The notes under the pieces were generated by a model. That model did no database searches. It had not been told where the DNA came from and saw nothing but the letters and a program-made list of their open reading frames with translations. Source: JAEULH01 sp034382075 (GTDB lineage: Bacteria; Pseudomonadota; Alphaproteobacteria; Rhodospirillales; Defluviicoccaceae). From it: a stretch of DNA of 64,000 bases. The position numbers were made by a program, and so were the translations under genes. The first letter of the stretch is position 1. The number at the start of each line of letters is the position of its first letter. The DNA is taken from NCBI GenBank assembly GCA_034382075.1, contig JAXMOZ010000001.1, positions 85,121 to 149,120 on the forward strand, written 5' to 3'. Shown here piece by piece: positions 1-8,979 of the stretch.

Positions 1-156
1 CGGATCGCGCTGCAGGCATGCGCCGAGGCTTGCCGTGAGTGCGCCCAGGAGTGCGAGAGCCATGCTGGCCACCACGAGCACTGCCGCATCTGCTCAGAGG
101 CATGCCGGCGGTGCGAGAAGGCATGCAACGAGGCGGTCCAAAGCCTGCCGGCCTAG
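1..156 (+). CDS. Four-helix-bundle copper storage protein (Csp/DUF326-like), C-terminal part
   Basis: The open frame runs in from the left edge and stops with TAG at 154-156, so only the last 51 residues are present. They are packed with cysteines spaced three or four apart (for example CAEACRECAQEC, then CRICSEACRRCEKAC) together with several histidines. This heptad-like Cys pattern on amphipathic helices is the mark of the Csp/DUF326 family, whose four-helix bundles bind many Cu(I) ions in their core. Whether it is a cytosolic or an exported (Tat) form cannot be seen because the N terminus lies outside the window. Confidence in the family is good; the start is unknown. Confidence 0.75.
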   Translation, partial: RIALQACAEACRECAQECESHAGHHEHCRICSEACRRCEKACNEAVQSLPA

Positions 157-956
157 CCAAGCGCTTCCGCAAGTCTATCCCGTTCGCCGGGCGTCGCCGC
201 GCCATACGTCATGTTCCTGATGATGGTGTAGCTGGCGAAGGCAGCCGCGAGCGAGCGCGCTATTCGATCGCGCTGTAGCGAGCGAGCGGCGGCTTGGCTG
301 GTCATCGACGGGTTGCCGATAAGGTCGGGTTGCTGGCTTCAACCTGGAGCGAGGAACCGGTCGGTGACCGACGGGTTAGCCGGCAAGATCAATGACCGGG
401 TCGCTTGGCTTGGTGGCGAGCGTCTGCCAGCCGTCGACCTTGGGCATGGTGATCTTTCCGGAGGCAAGCAACGCCCAGAACAGCATGGCGGCGGTCTTCG
501 GTGATGGGAGCACCGTCTGGGTCTTGACCCGCCGCTTGAACTTCCCACTCAACCGTTCCACTTCTCGCGCTCTTAAACGAAGGGAGTATGTGATCTGGTT
601 CACAGACCGGCCGCTCTGTATGGTATAAGTTGAGAATGATAATCGTCCTATAGGTTAAGAGACCAGGCATGGCGCGGTCGGCGACCTACTCGGGCGTTAC
701 CCAGGCCGGTTCCCACGGCGAGGAAGATCCCGAAGCGCTTACATGCGGGTGAGGGCCACGGGCAAATTGGCGGCCAGAGAAAACTCGCCGGCCAACCCAA
801 AGCGACCTGCTTCACTGGCAGTCCTGACGCCGGCCGGGCATCGATCGCCTGTCTCCCATACCGAGGACGTCGACCAGCGCCCTGTGACGATGGTCGGAAA
901 AGGAACAGCCTCCCGTGCCTTTGCGCCGGAGGCTTCATTGGGAGAGGACGTCCATC
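157..956. other. Gene-poor stretch containing a transposase remnant
   Basis: About 800 bases without an intact gene. Only the IS256-type remnant at 376-603 is recognisable. Short frames elsewhere in the stretch have no motif I can support. A ribosome binding site for the downstream RTX gene lies near its end (GGGAGAGGA at about 940-948). Confidence 0.5.
376..603 (-). pseudogene. IS256 (mutator-type) transposase remnant, C-terminal piece
   Basis: The minus-strand frame encodes about 60 residues resembling the extreme C terminus of IS256-family DDE transposases: VERLSGKFKRRVKTQTVLPS, then an alanine-rich helix (TAAMLFWALLASG) and VDGWQTLA. Family members usually have about 400 residues, so this is a small relic; the catalytic core is absent here. 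A second fragment, from the catalytic core of the same kind of transposase, lies at about 8980-9130, also on the minus strand. No terminal inverted repeats were found. The assignment is from memory of the family consensus. Confidence 0.6.
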
Positions 957-1823
957 ATGGCGAGACGGATCGGGACGCGGGATGCCGATACGCTTACTGG
1001 CACGCCCGCAAAAGACTTCATGCAAGGCCGAGGCGGCGACGACACGCTCTCCGGCGAGGGTGGAAGCGACACCATCGGCGGCGGGGCAGGAAACGACACC
1101 CTCCGCGGAGGGCTCGGCAAGGACAGGCTGAACGGGGGCGCCGGCAATGACTCCCTCGATGGAGGGGCCGGCAAAGACAGGCTGACCGGGGGAGCCGGTG
1201 ACGACACCCTGGTCGGCGGCGACGGCAAAGACACTTACCTCGGCGGCCGCGGCGCGGACACCTTCATCATCGCAAGGGGAGAGCGGGTTCTCGACTTCGA
1301 TCCGAGCGAGGACAAAATCCGCTACATCGATGGGCCACCTCCGACGACACCGCCGCAGACACCGCCGCAGCCGCCTCCGACGAAGCAGAAAGTGCCGGAT
1401 TCCTTCGACCTGCTTGACCGCGGGATCAATGGCCGTCCGGACTTCGCCGACTTCGACAACGGAGGTATCAATTCTGCGGGCGAGGGCGATCGTAAGCTCG
1501 ATTCCTATGATTTTCCGTTGCCGTTCGCTCCTGAAGACTTGGAGGCCCTAAAGCACATCTTGGGTGGGGGCGATCCGCAGAGGTACGCTGATACGTATGG
1601 GAGCGAGACGATCGAGGAAAACAAAAGCGGCCCGGATCAGCGGGCATACCTCGAGGACTTGAGAGACTTGCTCGAGAAATACAAGCCGTGGAAAGGCTAC
1701 CCGGAGCACGTAGACGAGGAGACGTCGACCTCGAGGAGCTCCGCGGACGGAGCCGGCGACGCGGGGCAGGCGGAAGTTTCGCCAGCACCGCCTAGTCTGG
1801 AGTCAGACCTGATTCTTGTTTAG
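957..1823 (+). CDS. RTX/hemolysin-type calcium-binding repeat protein
   Basis: This 288-residue protein has an N-terminal block (about residues 10-105) of glycine- and aspartate-rich nonapeptides of the GGxGxDxLx type, for example GGAGNDTLRGG and GGAGDDTLVGG. Such repeats wind into a parallel beta-roll that binds Ca2+ and are typical of proteins exported by type I secretion. A proline/threonine-rich linker (about 122-140) follows, then a polar, acidic C-terminal domain I do not recognise, ending in hydrophobic DLILV. Type I substrates usually carry the RTX block near the C terminus, so the order here is unusual. There is no Sec signal peptide. ATG at 957 is chosen over 915 because GGGAGAGGA sits just upstream. 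No type I ABC exporter is nearby; a TolC homologue is at 23168-24571. Confidence 0.75.
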   Translation: MARRIGTRDADTLTGTPAKDFMQGRGGDDTLSGEGGSDTIGGGAGNDTLRGGLGKDRLNGGAGNDSLDGGAGKDRLTGGAGDDTLVGGDGKDTYLGGRGADTFIIARGERVLDFDPSEDKIRYIDGPPPTTPPQTPPQPPPTKQKVPDSFDLLDRGINGRPDFADFDNGGINSAGEGDRKLDSYDFPLPFAPEDLEALKHILGGGDPQRYADTYGSETIEENKSGPDQRAYLEDLRDLLEKYKPWKGYPEHVDEETSTSRSSADGAGDAGQAEVSPAPPSLESDLILV

Positions 1824-2026
1824 CTACGGTATGCAACCCTGCGCCCCGAGGGTGCTTTGCGAACCGGAGGATTTCGCCAGCGGCGCGGCGATAGTGCTTT
1901 TGAAACCCGCCGCCCGCTGGCGTCTTTGGTGGTTCACGAAAGGCGGCGACAGGCGGGAAGCGGTTGCTGCTGCATAAGTAGAATCGGCTCCGCAGCAACC
2001 ACGAGCGGCCGAGGGCGGGAGCAGTG

Positions 2027-5000
2027 ATGGCCCGCGTGCTCATGGCAGCGCCCTCAAGCGCGGCGATCGTTACCGGCGGCATTCTCATCGGCATGACCAT
2101 GCTGATGTCCTCGGCGGCGCTGGCGCAGTGCCTCCGGCCGGTTGGCTCGGTGCCGTCGCTGCAGGGCGAAGCGCAGGTGCAGCTGGCCTCGACCGGGGCG
2201 TGGGTCCCCGCCGCGCTGAACCAACCGCTTTGCCCGGGCGACGTCGTCCGCGCCGGCGAGCGAAGCCGGGTCGAGGTGACGATGGTCAACCAGCCGAACG
2301 TCCGGCTCGACCAGAACACGGCTTTGGCCATAGGCGCCGACGGTCAGGTCCTGCAGGTGAAGCTGCTCCACGGCGCCGCCTACTTCCTCAGCCGGCATCC
2401 GCGGCAATTGACGGTCGATACGCCGTTCATCGACGTGGCGGTGGAGGGAACCGAGTTCCTGGTGCGGGTGGACGGCGGGCAGACACTCGTCATCGTGTTT
2501 GCCGGGCGCGTCCGCGCCAGCAACCCTCACGGCGAACTGGCGGTCGCCGATGGTGAAGCGGCCTTGGCCGAGGCCGGGCGGGCGCCCAAGCCCTATCTCC
2601 TCGTCCGTCCCCGCGACGCGGTGCAGTGGACGCTGTTCTACCCGGGGATCCTGCCGGCGCTGGCCGATCCGTCGGGATCGGCTGCGCGGCGGCTTGCGGA
2701 GCCGGTGCGGGGCGCGGTCCAGGCGGCGGCCAAGGGCGAGCTGCCGGCAGCCTTTGCCCGCTTCGACGCGGTGCCGCCGTCGAAGCGCGGGTTCGACTTC
2801 CATCTCTACCGCGCCGCGGCCCTGCTGTCGGTGGGCCGCGTCGAGGAGGCGCGTGCCGACATCCGCCAGGCGAAGCTGAGCGATCCCAGCGACGGTCGAG
2901 CCGCCGCGCTCGGTGCGGTGATCGCCGTGGCGCAAAACGACCGGGAACTGGCGGTCACCGAGGCCAGGCGCGCCGTCGAGCTGAGCCCCCGGTCGGCTGC
3001 GGTCAAGATCGCCCTTTCCTACGCCGAACAGGCCCGCTTCCAGATCGAGGCGGCGCGCCAAGCCATGAGCCAAGCGGTCAAGGACGAGCCGGAGAACGCC
3101 CTCGCCTGGGCGCGGCTCTCGGAACTGTGGCTGATGCAGGGCCGGCGCGACCGGGCGAGGAAGGCGGCGAAGCGGGCGCAAGAGCTGGCGCCGCAGCTTG
3201 CGCGCGCACAAACGGTGACGGGGTTTGCCGAGCTCGCCGAGATCAACACCCGGAGGGCGAGGCGGGCCTTCCAGCGGGCGATCGAGCTGGACCCGGCAAA
3301 CCCGCTACCGCGCTTCGGCCTCGGCCTCGCAACCATCCGCGACGGCTATCTCCGGGCCGGCCGGCGCGACATCGAGATCGCGGTGGCCCTTGACCCGAAC
3401 AACGCGCTGCTGCGAAGCTATCTCGGCAAGGCCTACTTCGAGGAGCGAACCGGCAACCCGCTCATCTATTTTAGGGAGCTGGTCGACAACTTCCCTAACC
3501 AGGAAAACCGGCTGGCCGCCGAGCAGTTCACCATTGCGAGGCACCTCGACCCCAACGACCCGACGCCGTGGCTCTATGACGCCATCCGCAAGCAGAGCGA
3601 AAACCGCCCGATCGAGGCGCTGGACGACCTGGAGCGGTCGATCGAGCTGAACGACAACCGCGCCGTCTACCGCTCGCGAGAACTGCTCGACGAAGACCGT
3701 GGCGCTCGCGGCGCCAGCCTCGCCCGCATCTACAATGACCTCGGCTTCGAGCAGCTCGGCATCAGCGAGGCGACCAGGTCGCTTGGTTACGACCCGAGCA
3801 GCGCGGCGGCACACCGGTTCCTCTCCGACGTCTACGCGTCGCGGCCGCGTTATGAGATCGCGCGGGCGAGCGAGCTGTTGCAGGCTCAGCTGCTGCAGGA
3901 CATCAACCTCAACCCGGTGCAGCCAAGCCTCGGCGAGACGGACCTGAACATCATCACCGGTGGCGGCCCCGCCCGGGCCGGCTTCAACGAATTCACGCCG
4001 CTGTTCGAGCGCAACGGCGTGCAGCTGAACACGTCCGGACTCATTGGCAGCCACGGAACCTATGCAACCGAGAACGTCGTCTCCGGCATATACGACAAGG
4101 TTTCCCTGAGCGCCGGCCAATTCTTCTCCTCGACGGACGGCTTCCGGCGCAATGCCGATTCCGAAACCACGCTCTATAACTTCTTTGCCCAGGCGGCTCT
4201 CACGCCGAGCCTCAACGTACAGGCCGAAGTCAGGCAGAGGAGTAACGAGCAGGGCGATTTATGGTCGAATTTTTCCACCGAGCAGTATTCCGGATCGCGG
4301 CGGCGGCGCTTCGACCAGGATACGGCTCGGCTCGGCCTCAGGTTCTCCCCGGCGCCACACTCCCACTTCATCACCTCCCTGATCTACACGAACCTCGATC
4401 GGAGCGCCAAAGACCGTATCAACGGCTTTGATATCTTTGCCCATGGCAAGCAGGACGGCTTCCAGGGCGAGGCGCAGTACATCTTCAATGGCCGCTCCGT
4501 GGATGTCGTCCCGGGTGTCAGCGCATACAACTTCGATGCTCATGCCGTCAACAAAGAAATAGGTGCTTCTGGGGTCACCGAGAGGGTAGTCGACCGCAGC
4601 TCCACCATAGAACATTATACGTATTACCTGTACAATTACGTCCCGGTGGGAGATGCGGCCAGGATTACCATTGCGGCCAGTTACGACGATTTCGAGCACC
4701 AGCTGCGCAAAACCGAAGAGTTCAGCCCCAAGCTCGGCCTCGAGTGGAACATCCTGCCGCACCTGGTCGTCCGCCTTGCCGCGCTTCAGACGGTGAGGCC
4801 GGCGCTCGTGGCCAGCCAGACGATCCAGCCAACTCAGGTCGCGGGCTTCAACCAATTCTTCGACGACCGCAACGGAGCGCCCTCGAGACTGTACGGGGCC
4901 GGGGTGGATGCGCGTGTCGCACGGGGACTGTACGTGGGTGCGGAAATCACGCACCGCGACATCGACTCGCCGGCCTTTGCCAATGCCGAAGAGCCCTTCA

Positions 5001-5476
5001 AGGTCGCCGACCAGAGCGAGGACAGCTATCGCGGATACTTGTATGCGACGTTGAACGAGAATTGGGCCTTCGCTGCCGAGATCGAAGCGAGCCGGTTCGA
5101 TAGCAGCAATGAGCGGGCGGATCCGCCGTTGGAGGTCCGGTCCCTCAGACTGCCGTTCTCTTTGCTGTACTTCGACCAGAACGGGATCTTTGGGACTTTA
5201 GGCGTGAGTTACGTCAACCAGGACGTCGTGCGTAGCAAAAGCACGGATACCTCGTCCGGCGCAGAGGGCGGTGGAAGCTTCGCCGTCGTCGATGTCGGAG
5301 CGGGCTACCGCCTGCCGCAGAGGCGCGGGCTGATTGCCCTGGATGTCACCAACGTTCTGGATCAGAAATTCCGCTATCAGGACGATAGCTTCCGCGAGAT
5401 CGGAAGAAACGAACCGCGGGCAAGCCGATACATTCCCGAGCGCGCGGTTCTCGCCCGAGCGGCGTTCAACTTCTGA
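2027..5476 (+). CDS. FecR domain - TPR - outer-membrane beta-barrel fusion protein
   Basis: A 1149-residue secreted protein. Residues about 1-34 form a signal peptide (hydrophobic core, then SSAALAQ). Residues about 55-190 resemble the periplasmic FecR domain (GDVVRAGERSRVEV, LDQNTALAIG, VDTPFIDVAVEGTEF). Residues about 220-640 are TPR helices (for example ALAWARLSELWLMQGRRDRA and RRARRAFQRAIELDPANPL). From about 650 to the end the sequence alternates in beta-strand fashion with aromatic girdles and finishes in AAFNF, a C-terminal Phe as in outer-membrane barrels; the LDVTNVLDQKFRYQ stretch resembles the last strands of TonB-dependent receptors. No plug domain or TonB box is seen. ATG at 2027 is preferred to GTG at 2024 because GGGAG lies five bases before it. 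Role unknown; likely an outer-membrane pore or sensor. Confidence 0.8.
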   Translation: MARVLMAAPSSAAIVTGGILIGMTMLMSSAALAQCLRPVGSVPSLQGEAQVQLASTGAWVPAALNQPLCPGDVVRAGERSRVEVTMVNQPNVRLDQNTALAIGADGQVLQVKLLHGAAYFLSRHPRQLTVDTPFIDVAVEGTEFLVRVDGGQTLVIVFAGRVRASNPHGELAVADGEAALAEAGRAPKPYLLVRPRDAVQWTLFYPGILPALADPSGSAARRLAEPVRGAVQAAAKGELPAAFARFDAVPPSKRGFDFHLYRAAALLSVGRVEEARADIRQAKLSDPSDGRAAALGAVIAVAQNDRELAVTEARRAVELSPRSAAVKIALSYAEQARFQIEAARQAMSQAVKDEPENALAWARLSELWLMQGRRDRARKAAKRAQELAPQLARAQTVTGFAELAEINTRRARRAFQRAIELDPANPLPRFGLGLATIRDGYLRAGRRDIEIAVALDPNNALLRSYLGKAYFEERTGNPLIYFRELVDNFPNQENRLAAEQFTIARHLDPNDPTPWLYDAIRKQSENRPIEALDDLERSIELNDNRAVYRSRELLDEDRGARGASLARIYNDLGFEQLGISEATRSLGYDPSSAAAHRFLSDVYASRPRYEIARASELLQAQLLQDINLNPVQPSLGETDLNIITGGGPARAGFNEFTPLFERNGVQLNTSGLIGSHGTYATENVVSGIYDKVSLSAGQFFSSTDGFRRNADSETTLYNFFAQAALTPSLNVQAEVRQRSNEQGDLWSNFSTEQYSGSRRRRFDQDTARLGLRFSPAPHSHFITSLIYTNLDRSAKDRINGFDIFAHGKQDGFQGEAQYIFNGRSVDVVPGVSAYNFDAHAVNKEIGASGVTERVVDRSSTIEHYTYYLYNYVPVGDAARITIAASYDDFEHQLRKTEEFSPKLGLEWNILPHLVVRLAALQTVRPALVASQTIQPTQVAGFNQFFDDRNGAPSRLYGAGVDARVARGLYVGAEITHRDIDSPAFANAEEPFKVADQSEDSYRGYLYATLNENWAFAAEIEASRFDSSNERADPPLEVRSLRLPFSLLYFDQNGIFGTLGVSYVNQDVVRSKSTDTSSGAEGGGSFAVVDVGAGYRLPQRRGLIALDVTNVLDQKFRYQDDSFREIGRNEPRASRYIPERAVLARAAFNF

Positions 5477-5599
5477 ATCCGGCGAACAGGCCGGAACTGC
5501 CCGTGCCCGCCTCGTGCGACGCGTCTCCGGCTAGCGCAGCTTCTGGCTGCGTTGACTCGGCCCAGGAACGCCGTCATCAACTCAGTTCTGGTTGGGGTT

Positions 5600-5627
5600 G
5601 GCGGGTCGAGGCGAAGCCGGACCCGCC
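5600..5627. terminator. Hairpin between convergent genes, possible bidirectional terminator
   Basis: GGCGGGTC at 5600-5607 is perfectly complementary to GACCCGCC at 5620-5627 with a 12-base loop. It lies between the convergent FecR-barrel gene and the TPR gene. There is no strong T tract, so it could also be part of a dispersed repeat (the following bases to about 5700 look like a hairpin-rich mosaic element). Confidence 0.35.
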
Positions 5628-5730
5628 GACAAAATGGCGGGTTACGCCTGCGGCGATCCCGCCCTACATCACCACGCCGCTCTGCGGCCTCGCATGACGG
5701 CGTCAACTCTAGCACGAACCGCTCTACCGC

Positions 5731-7842
5731 TCAGCGCACGGCGAGTCTCTTGTCCATTTCGCTGAGCCGCGCCTCGAAATAACGGCGGTAGCGCTCCTGG
5801 CCGTCCGGCAGCAAGGTCTCGAACGCGGCTTTCGCCGCTTTTCTCACCTCTTCAAGTTTGCCTCGGTCCTCGGTGCGCTCCCCCAGCATCAAGAGCGCGA
5901 AGCCGAGGTTGGTCTGTGTCGCCGCCCACTCGAGCGGCGCGCGCTCGCGGGTCTGCTCCTGCAACGCGGCGCGATAGGCTTCGACCGCCGCCTCCAGGCG
6001 GGCGGCGCTGCCCTCCCGCTCGCCCAGCCGGAACAGCGCGTCGCCCAGGTTGGCCTGTGTCGCCGCCCAATCGAGCGGGGCCCGCTCCCGGGTCCGTTCC
6101 TTCAACGCCGCACGGTAGGCGTCGACCGCGGCCTCCACGTGGGCAGTACCGCCGTCCCGCTCCCCCAGGGTGAAAAGCGCAAAGCCGAGGTTGTTCTGCG
6201 CCGTAGCCCAGTCGAGCGGGACCCGGTCGCGGGTCCGCTCCTGCAAGGCGGCGCGGTAGGCTTCGACCGCCGCCTCCAGGCGGGCGGTGCCGGCCTCCCG
6301 CTCGCCCAGCCGGTGCAGGGCGTTGCCAAGGCTGGTCTGTGTCGCCGCCCAGTACAGCGGGACCCTGTCGCGGGTCTGCTCCTGCAAAGCCGCGCGATAG
6401 GCCTCGACCGCAGCCTCCAGGCGGACAGCGCTGCCCTCCCGTTCGCCCAGCCTGAACAGCGCGCCTCCGAGATTGGCCTGTGTCGCCGCCCAGTGCAGCG
6501 GCACCCGCTGGCGGGTGCGTTCCTGCAGCGCGGCCTGATACGCCTCGACCGCCGCCTCCAGGTGAGCCGTGCCGGCCTCCCGCTCGCCGAGCCGAAGCAG
6601 CGCGCCTCCAAGGTTGTTCTGTGTTGCCGCCCACTCGAGCGGCACCCGCCCGCGGGTACGCTCCTGCAGCGCGGCCTGATACGCTTCGACCGCCGCCTCC
6701 AGCCGCGCCGTGCCTCCCTCCCGCTCGCCGAGTCGAAGCAGCGCGCCCCCGAGGTTCGCCTGCGTCGCGGCCCAGTGCAGCGGCGCCCGCTCCCGGCTCT
6801 GCTCCTGCAATGCCGCGCGACAGGCTTCGACCGCCGCCTCGAGGCGGGCCGTGCTGCTCTCCCGCTCGCCGAGCCGGAACAGCGCGCCACCCAGGTTCGC
6901 CTGCGTCGCCGCCCACTCGAGCGGCGCGCCCTCGCGGGTCCGCTCCTGCAGCGCGGCCTGATAGGCTTCGACCGCCGCCAACAGGCGGGCGGTGCCGCCC
7001 TCCCGCTCGCCGAGCCTAAACAGCGCGAAGCCCAGGTTGTTCTGGGTCGCAGCCCACTCCAGTGGCGCCCGGTCGCGGCTCCGGCGCTTCAGGAGCGCCG
7101 AGTAACGATCGATGGCGCTCGCGAGCGCCGGATTGTCGCCGAACTCGTCGCCCTGCTGGTAGAGCGCCGATGCCTCCCGGGTGAGGTACGCCAGGGACTG
7201 CTCCTCGTGTCCAGGCGGCACCTTTCGCGCTGCCGCGGCGAAGTGCCCCGCCGCCTCGCGGTAGCGGAGCCGGGTCAGGGCGATCTCGCCGCGCTGGGCC
7301 GCGGTCGCGGCGGCCTCCAGCTGCCGCCGCTCGATGGCGGCGTCTTCGGAGGCCTGCACCTCCGCCAGCAGGTCATCGGCCCGTTCCAGCTCGCCGGCCT
7401 CGAGGGCCGCCTTGACCTCGCTCTTGAGCCCGGCGACTTCGGGGTCGTCAGCGGGCCCGGCCGCCGCCAACGCGAGAGCCTCGCGGTAGTGTTCGGCGAT
7501 CTCGACCAGCTTCGCTTCCAGTCGCTCCGGCGCGACCTCGGCTTCGCCGAGCGTACGGAAAAAGGCGCGCAGGGCGCTCTCGCTGACGCCGAACTTGCCC
7601 TCCAGCTCGCCGATGATTGTCCGCTGCTCGTCGGTCAATCGCTTCCAGTCGCTCGTCGTCGCTTCGATGATCTTGGCGAGCTGCTCGGCCGGCATGATGT
7701 TGATCGTGCTGTCGCGAATATCCCGGCCGGCGGCGACGCCACCGGGCGCGGAGACGTCCTGGGCCAGAGCCTCAGGTGCACCGCCGGCCACGGCAAGCAA
7801 GGACAGCAGCGCGAGCCGGATAACGGTGCGCATGCTGTTCAT
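5731..7842 (-). CDS. Periplasmic TPR-array protein with GRDI motif, partner of SEFIR protein
   Basis: A 703-residue protein. Residues 1-27 form a signal peptide (LALLSLLAVAGG, then ALA before the cut), so export to the periplasm is expected. Residues 32-48 carry APGGVAAGRDIRDSTIN, nearly identical to a motif in the C-terminal tail of the upstream SEFIR protein. Residues about 50-250 are helical and charged (LGVSESALRAFFRTLGE, a segment I recall next to TPRs in other bacterial proteins). Residues about 253-675 are nine tandem 47-residue TPR-like units with WAATQ.NLG.AL..LGERE. The ATG at 7842 overlaps the TGA of the upstream SEFIR gene (ATGA), so translation is coupled and the two products should be made together. 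Function unknown; a ligand- or protein-binding sensor or scaffold is likely. Confidence 0.8.
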   Translation of the reverse strand: MNSMRTVIRLALLSLLAVAGGAPEALAQDVSAPGGVAAGRDIRDSTINIMPAEQLAKIIEATTSDWKRLTDEQRTIIGELEGKFGVSESALRAFFRTLGEAEVAPERLEAKLVEIAEHYREALALAAAGPADDPEVAGLKSEVKAALEAGELERADDLLAEVQASEDAAIERRQLEAAATAAQRGEIALTRLRYREAAGHFAAAARKVPPGHEEQSLAYLTREASALYQQGDEFGDNPALASAIDRYSALLKRRSRDRAPLEWAATQNNLGFALFRLGEREGGTARLLAAVEAYQAALQERTREGAPLEWAATQANLGGALFRLGERESSTARLEAAVEACRAALQEQSRERAPLHWAATQANLGGALLRLGEREGGTARLEAAVEAYQAALQERTRGRVPLEWAATQNNLGGALLRLGEREAGTAHLEAAVEAYQAALQERTRQRVPLHWAATQANLGGALFRLGEREGSAVRLEAAVEAYRAALQEQTRDRVPLYWAATQTSLGNALHRLGEREAGTARLEAAVEAYRAALQERTRDRVPLDWATAQNNLGFALFTLGERDGGTAHVEAAVDAYRAALKERTRERAPLDWAATQANLGDALFRLGEREGSAARLEAAVEAYRAALQEQTRERAPLEWAATQTNLGFALLMLGERTEDRGKLEEVRKAAKAAFETLLPDGQERYRRYFEARLSEMDKRLAVR
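5818..7086 (-). repeat. Nine in-frame tandem 141-bp repeats coding TPR-like units
   Basis: The DNA of the TPR gene repeats every 141 bases, giving nine copies of a 47-residue unit. The units differ mainly at a few positions (A/V-P-L-E/H/Y/D-W and the residues after LGERE), while the helical frame is almost invariant. The last copy diverges after LMLGER. Such near-identical arrays can expand or contract by recombination. Confidence 0.85.
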
Positions 7843-8720
7843 CGTCCGGCGCGCGGGTCCGGATCGCCGGAGCCCCAGCCTGCGGGCGGGGCGGAGGGTT
7901 GCACCGTGATCGTCGAGCCGCTGATGTCGCGGCCGGCGGCGACGCCGCCAGGCGCCTCGACATGCGTTTCGGCTCCCGCGGGAGGGGGAGCCGGCGAGGA
8001 GAGGAACGTGGCGACGGCCCAAACGCCGCCGGCAAGGACAACGAGCCCGCCGCCGAGCCAGCCCCAGAGGCGCCGGTCTCTGTCCTGCAGGACAATCCGC
8101 CGACCCGGTCCGGGAGGCGTGGCGGGCCCTGCCCCGGCAGCGTCATCCGAACAGGAGGCCGGCGTGGCAGTGGCCGGTGATGGACTTTCTGCCGTCGCCC
8201 CTTCCGGCCACTGTCGCTGCCGGGCGGGAAGAGGGCGGATTTCTCCCAAGGCTGGCCGGAGCAGACGCGGCTGCCCGGTCAAGCGGCGGTAGAGCTCCTC
8301 GTAGCCGTCCTCGCTGTCGATGACGTAGCGGGTCCCACCCTTGATCGGCGTCGGAATGTCCGCGAGCGAGCCATCGGAGAAGAGGACGGGCACGAACTTG
8401 TGGCTGAGCACGCCGGCATCGTAGAGGAGTTGGCGGATGATCCGGGCTTCCCAGACGACGCCCAAGCCTCTTCCCGGCTCCTCGTCGCCGCTGACCCGGC
8501 GGCGGTAGGTCTCGGTGCAGACCATCAGCACGATGTCGGCGGCGGCAACCTGCCGCTCGCACCAGAGGGGCCAACCCTCCGGTGGCGCCATGTTGTACTG
8601 ATCGATCTCGGCGTCGATGCCGTCGGCCCGGAGCCGATCTGCAAGACCCAGGACGCGCTCCTGGTGCCGGGCGCTGTCGTGGCTGTAGCTGATGAACACC
8701 TTGGGCGCAGCGCAGCTCAT
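7839..8720 (-). CDS. SEFIR-domain (TIR-like) membrane-anchored protein
   Basis: A 293-residue protein. Residues about 6-150 match a SEFIR domain: PKVFISYSHDS, then LADRLRADGIDAEIDQY, PPEGWPLW and ADIVLMVCTETY. SEFIR domains are TIR relatives; some bacterial ones act in anti-phage defence by NAD+ depletion. A Pro/Ala-rich linker (about 160-207) leads to a positively charged stretch and one membrane helix (about 219-240), then a short tail with APGGVAAGRDISGSTIT (257-273). The charge bias predicts SEFIR in the cytoplasm and the tail outside. The same tail motif opens the next gene's mature product. ATG at 8720 is chosen because the domain begins six residues later; an upstream extension to 8927 looks non-coding and overlaps transposon debris. 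Stop and next start overlap (ATGA). Confidence 0.85.
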   Translation of the reverse strand: MSCAAPKVFISYSHDSARHQERVLGLADRLRADGIDAEIDQYNMAPPEGWPLWCERQVAAADIVLMVCTETYRRRVSGDEEPGRGLGVVWEARIIRQLLYDAGVLSHKFVPVLFSDGSLADIPTPIKGGTRYVIDSEDGYEELYRRLTGQPRLLRPALGEIRPLPARQRQWPEGATAESPSPATATPASCSDDAAGAGPATPPGPGRRIVLQDRDRRLWGWLGGGLVVLAGGVWAVATFLSSPAPPPAGAETHVEAPGGVAAGRDISGSTITVQPSAPPAGWGSGDPDPRAGR

Positions 8721-8979
8721 GAGAACCACCACGCCGGCGATGGACGACCCGTCGCGCGGTCGATATCGCCCGGCTTCCCACCGGACGCATAATCTCCCTG
8801 CCCCCCGCCCGATCAGGGTGAACCGGGTCGTCGGCTCACTGCCTAACCCGCATCCCCAAGCATCACATTCTAGCACTCCACCGGTTGCTTTTGATAGGCG
8901 CTGGCTAGCCGTGTGTAGGTAGCACACGATCTGTCCGGTGAAGCGCGCTTCTCTGGGAAGGGGGAGCAGGATGGTTCGT

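Noticed and set aside
8721..8927. N-terminal extension of the SEFIR protein to 8927
   Set aside because: The extra 69 residues show no domain and run into transposase debris; the SEFIR domain begins right after the ATG at 8720.
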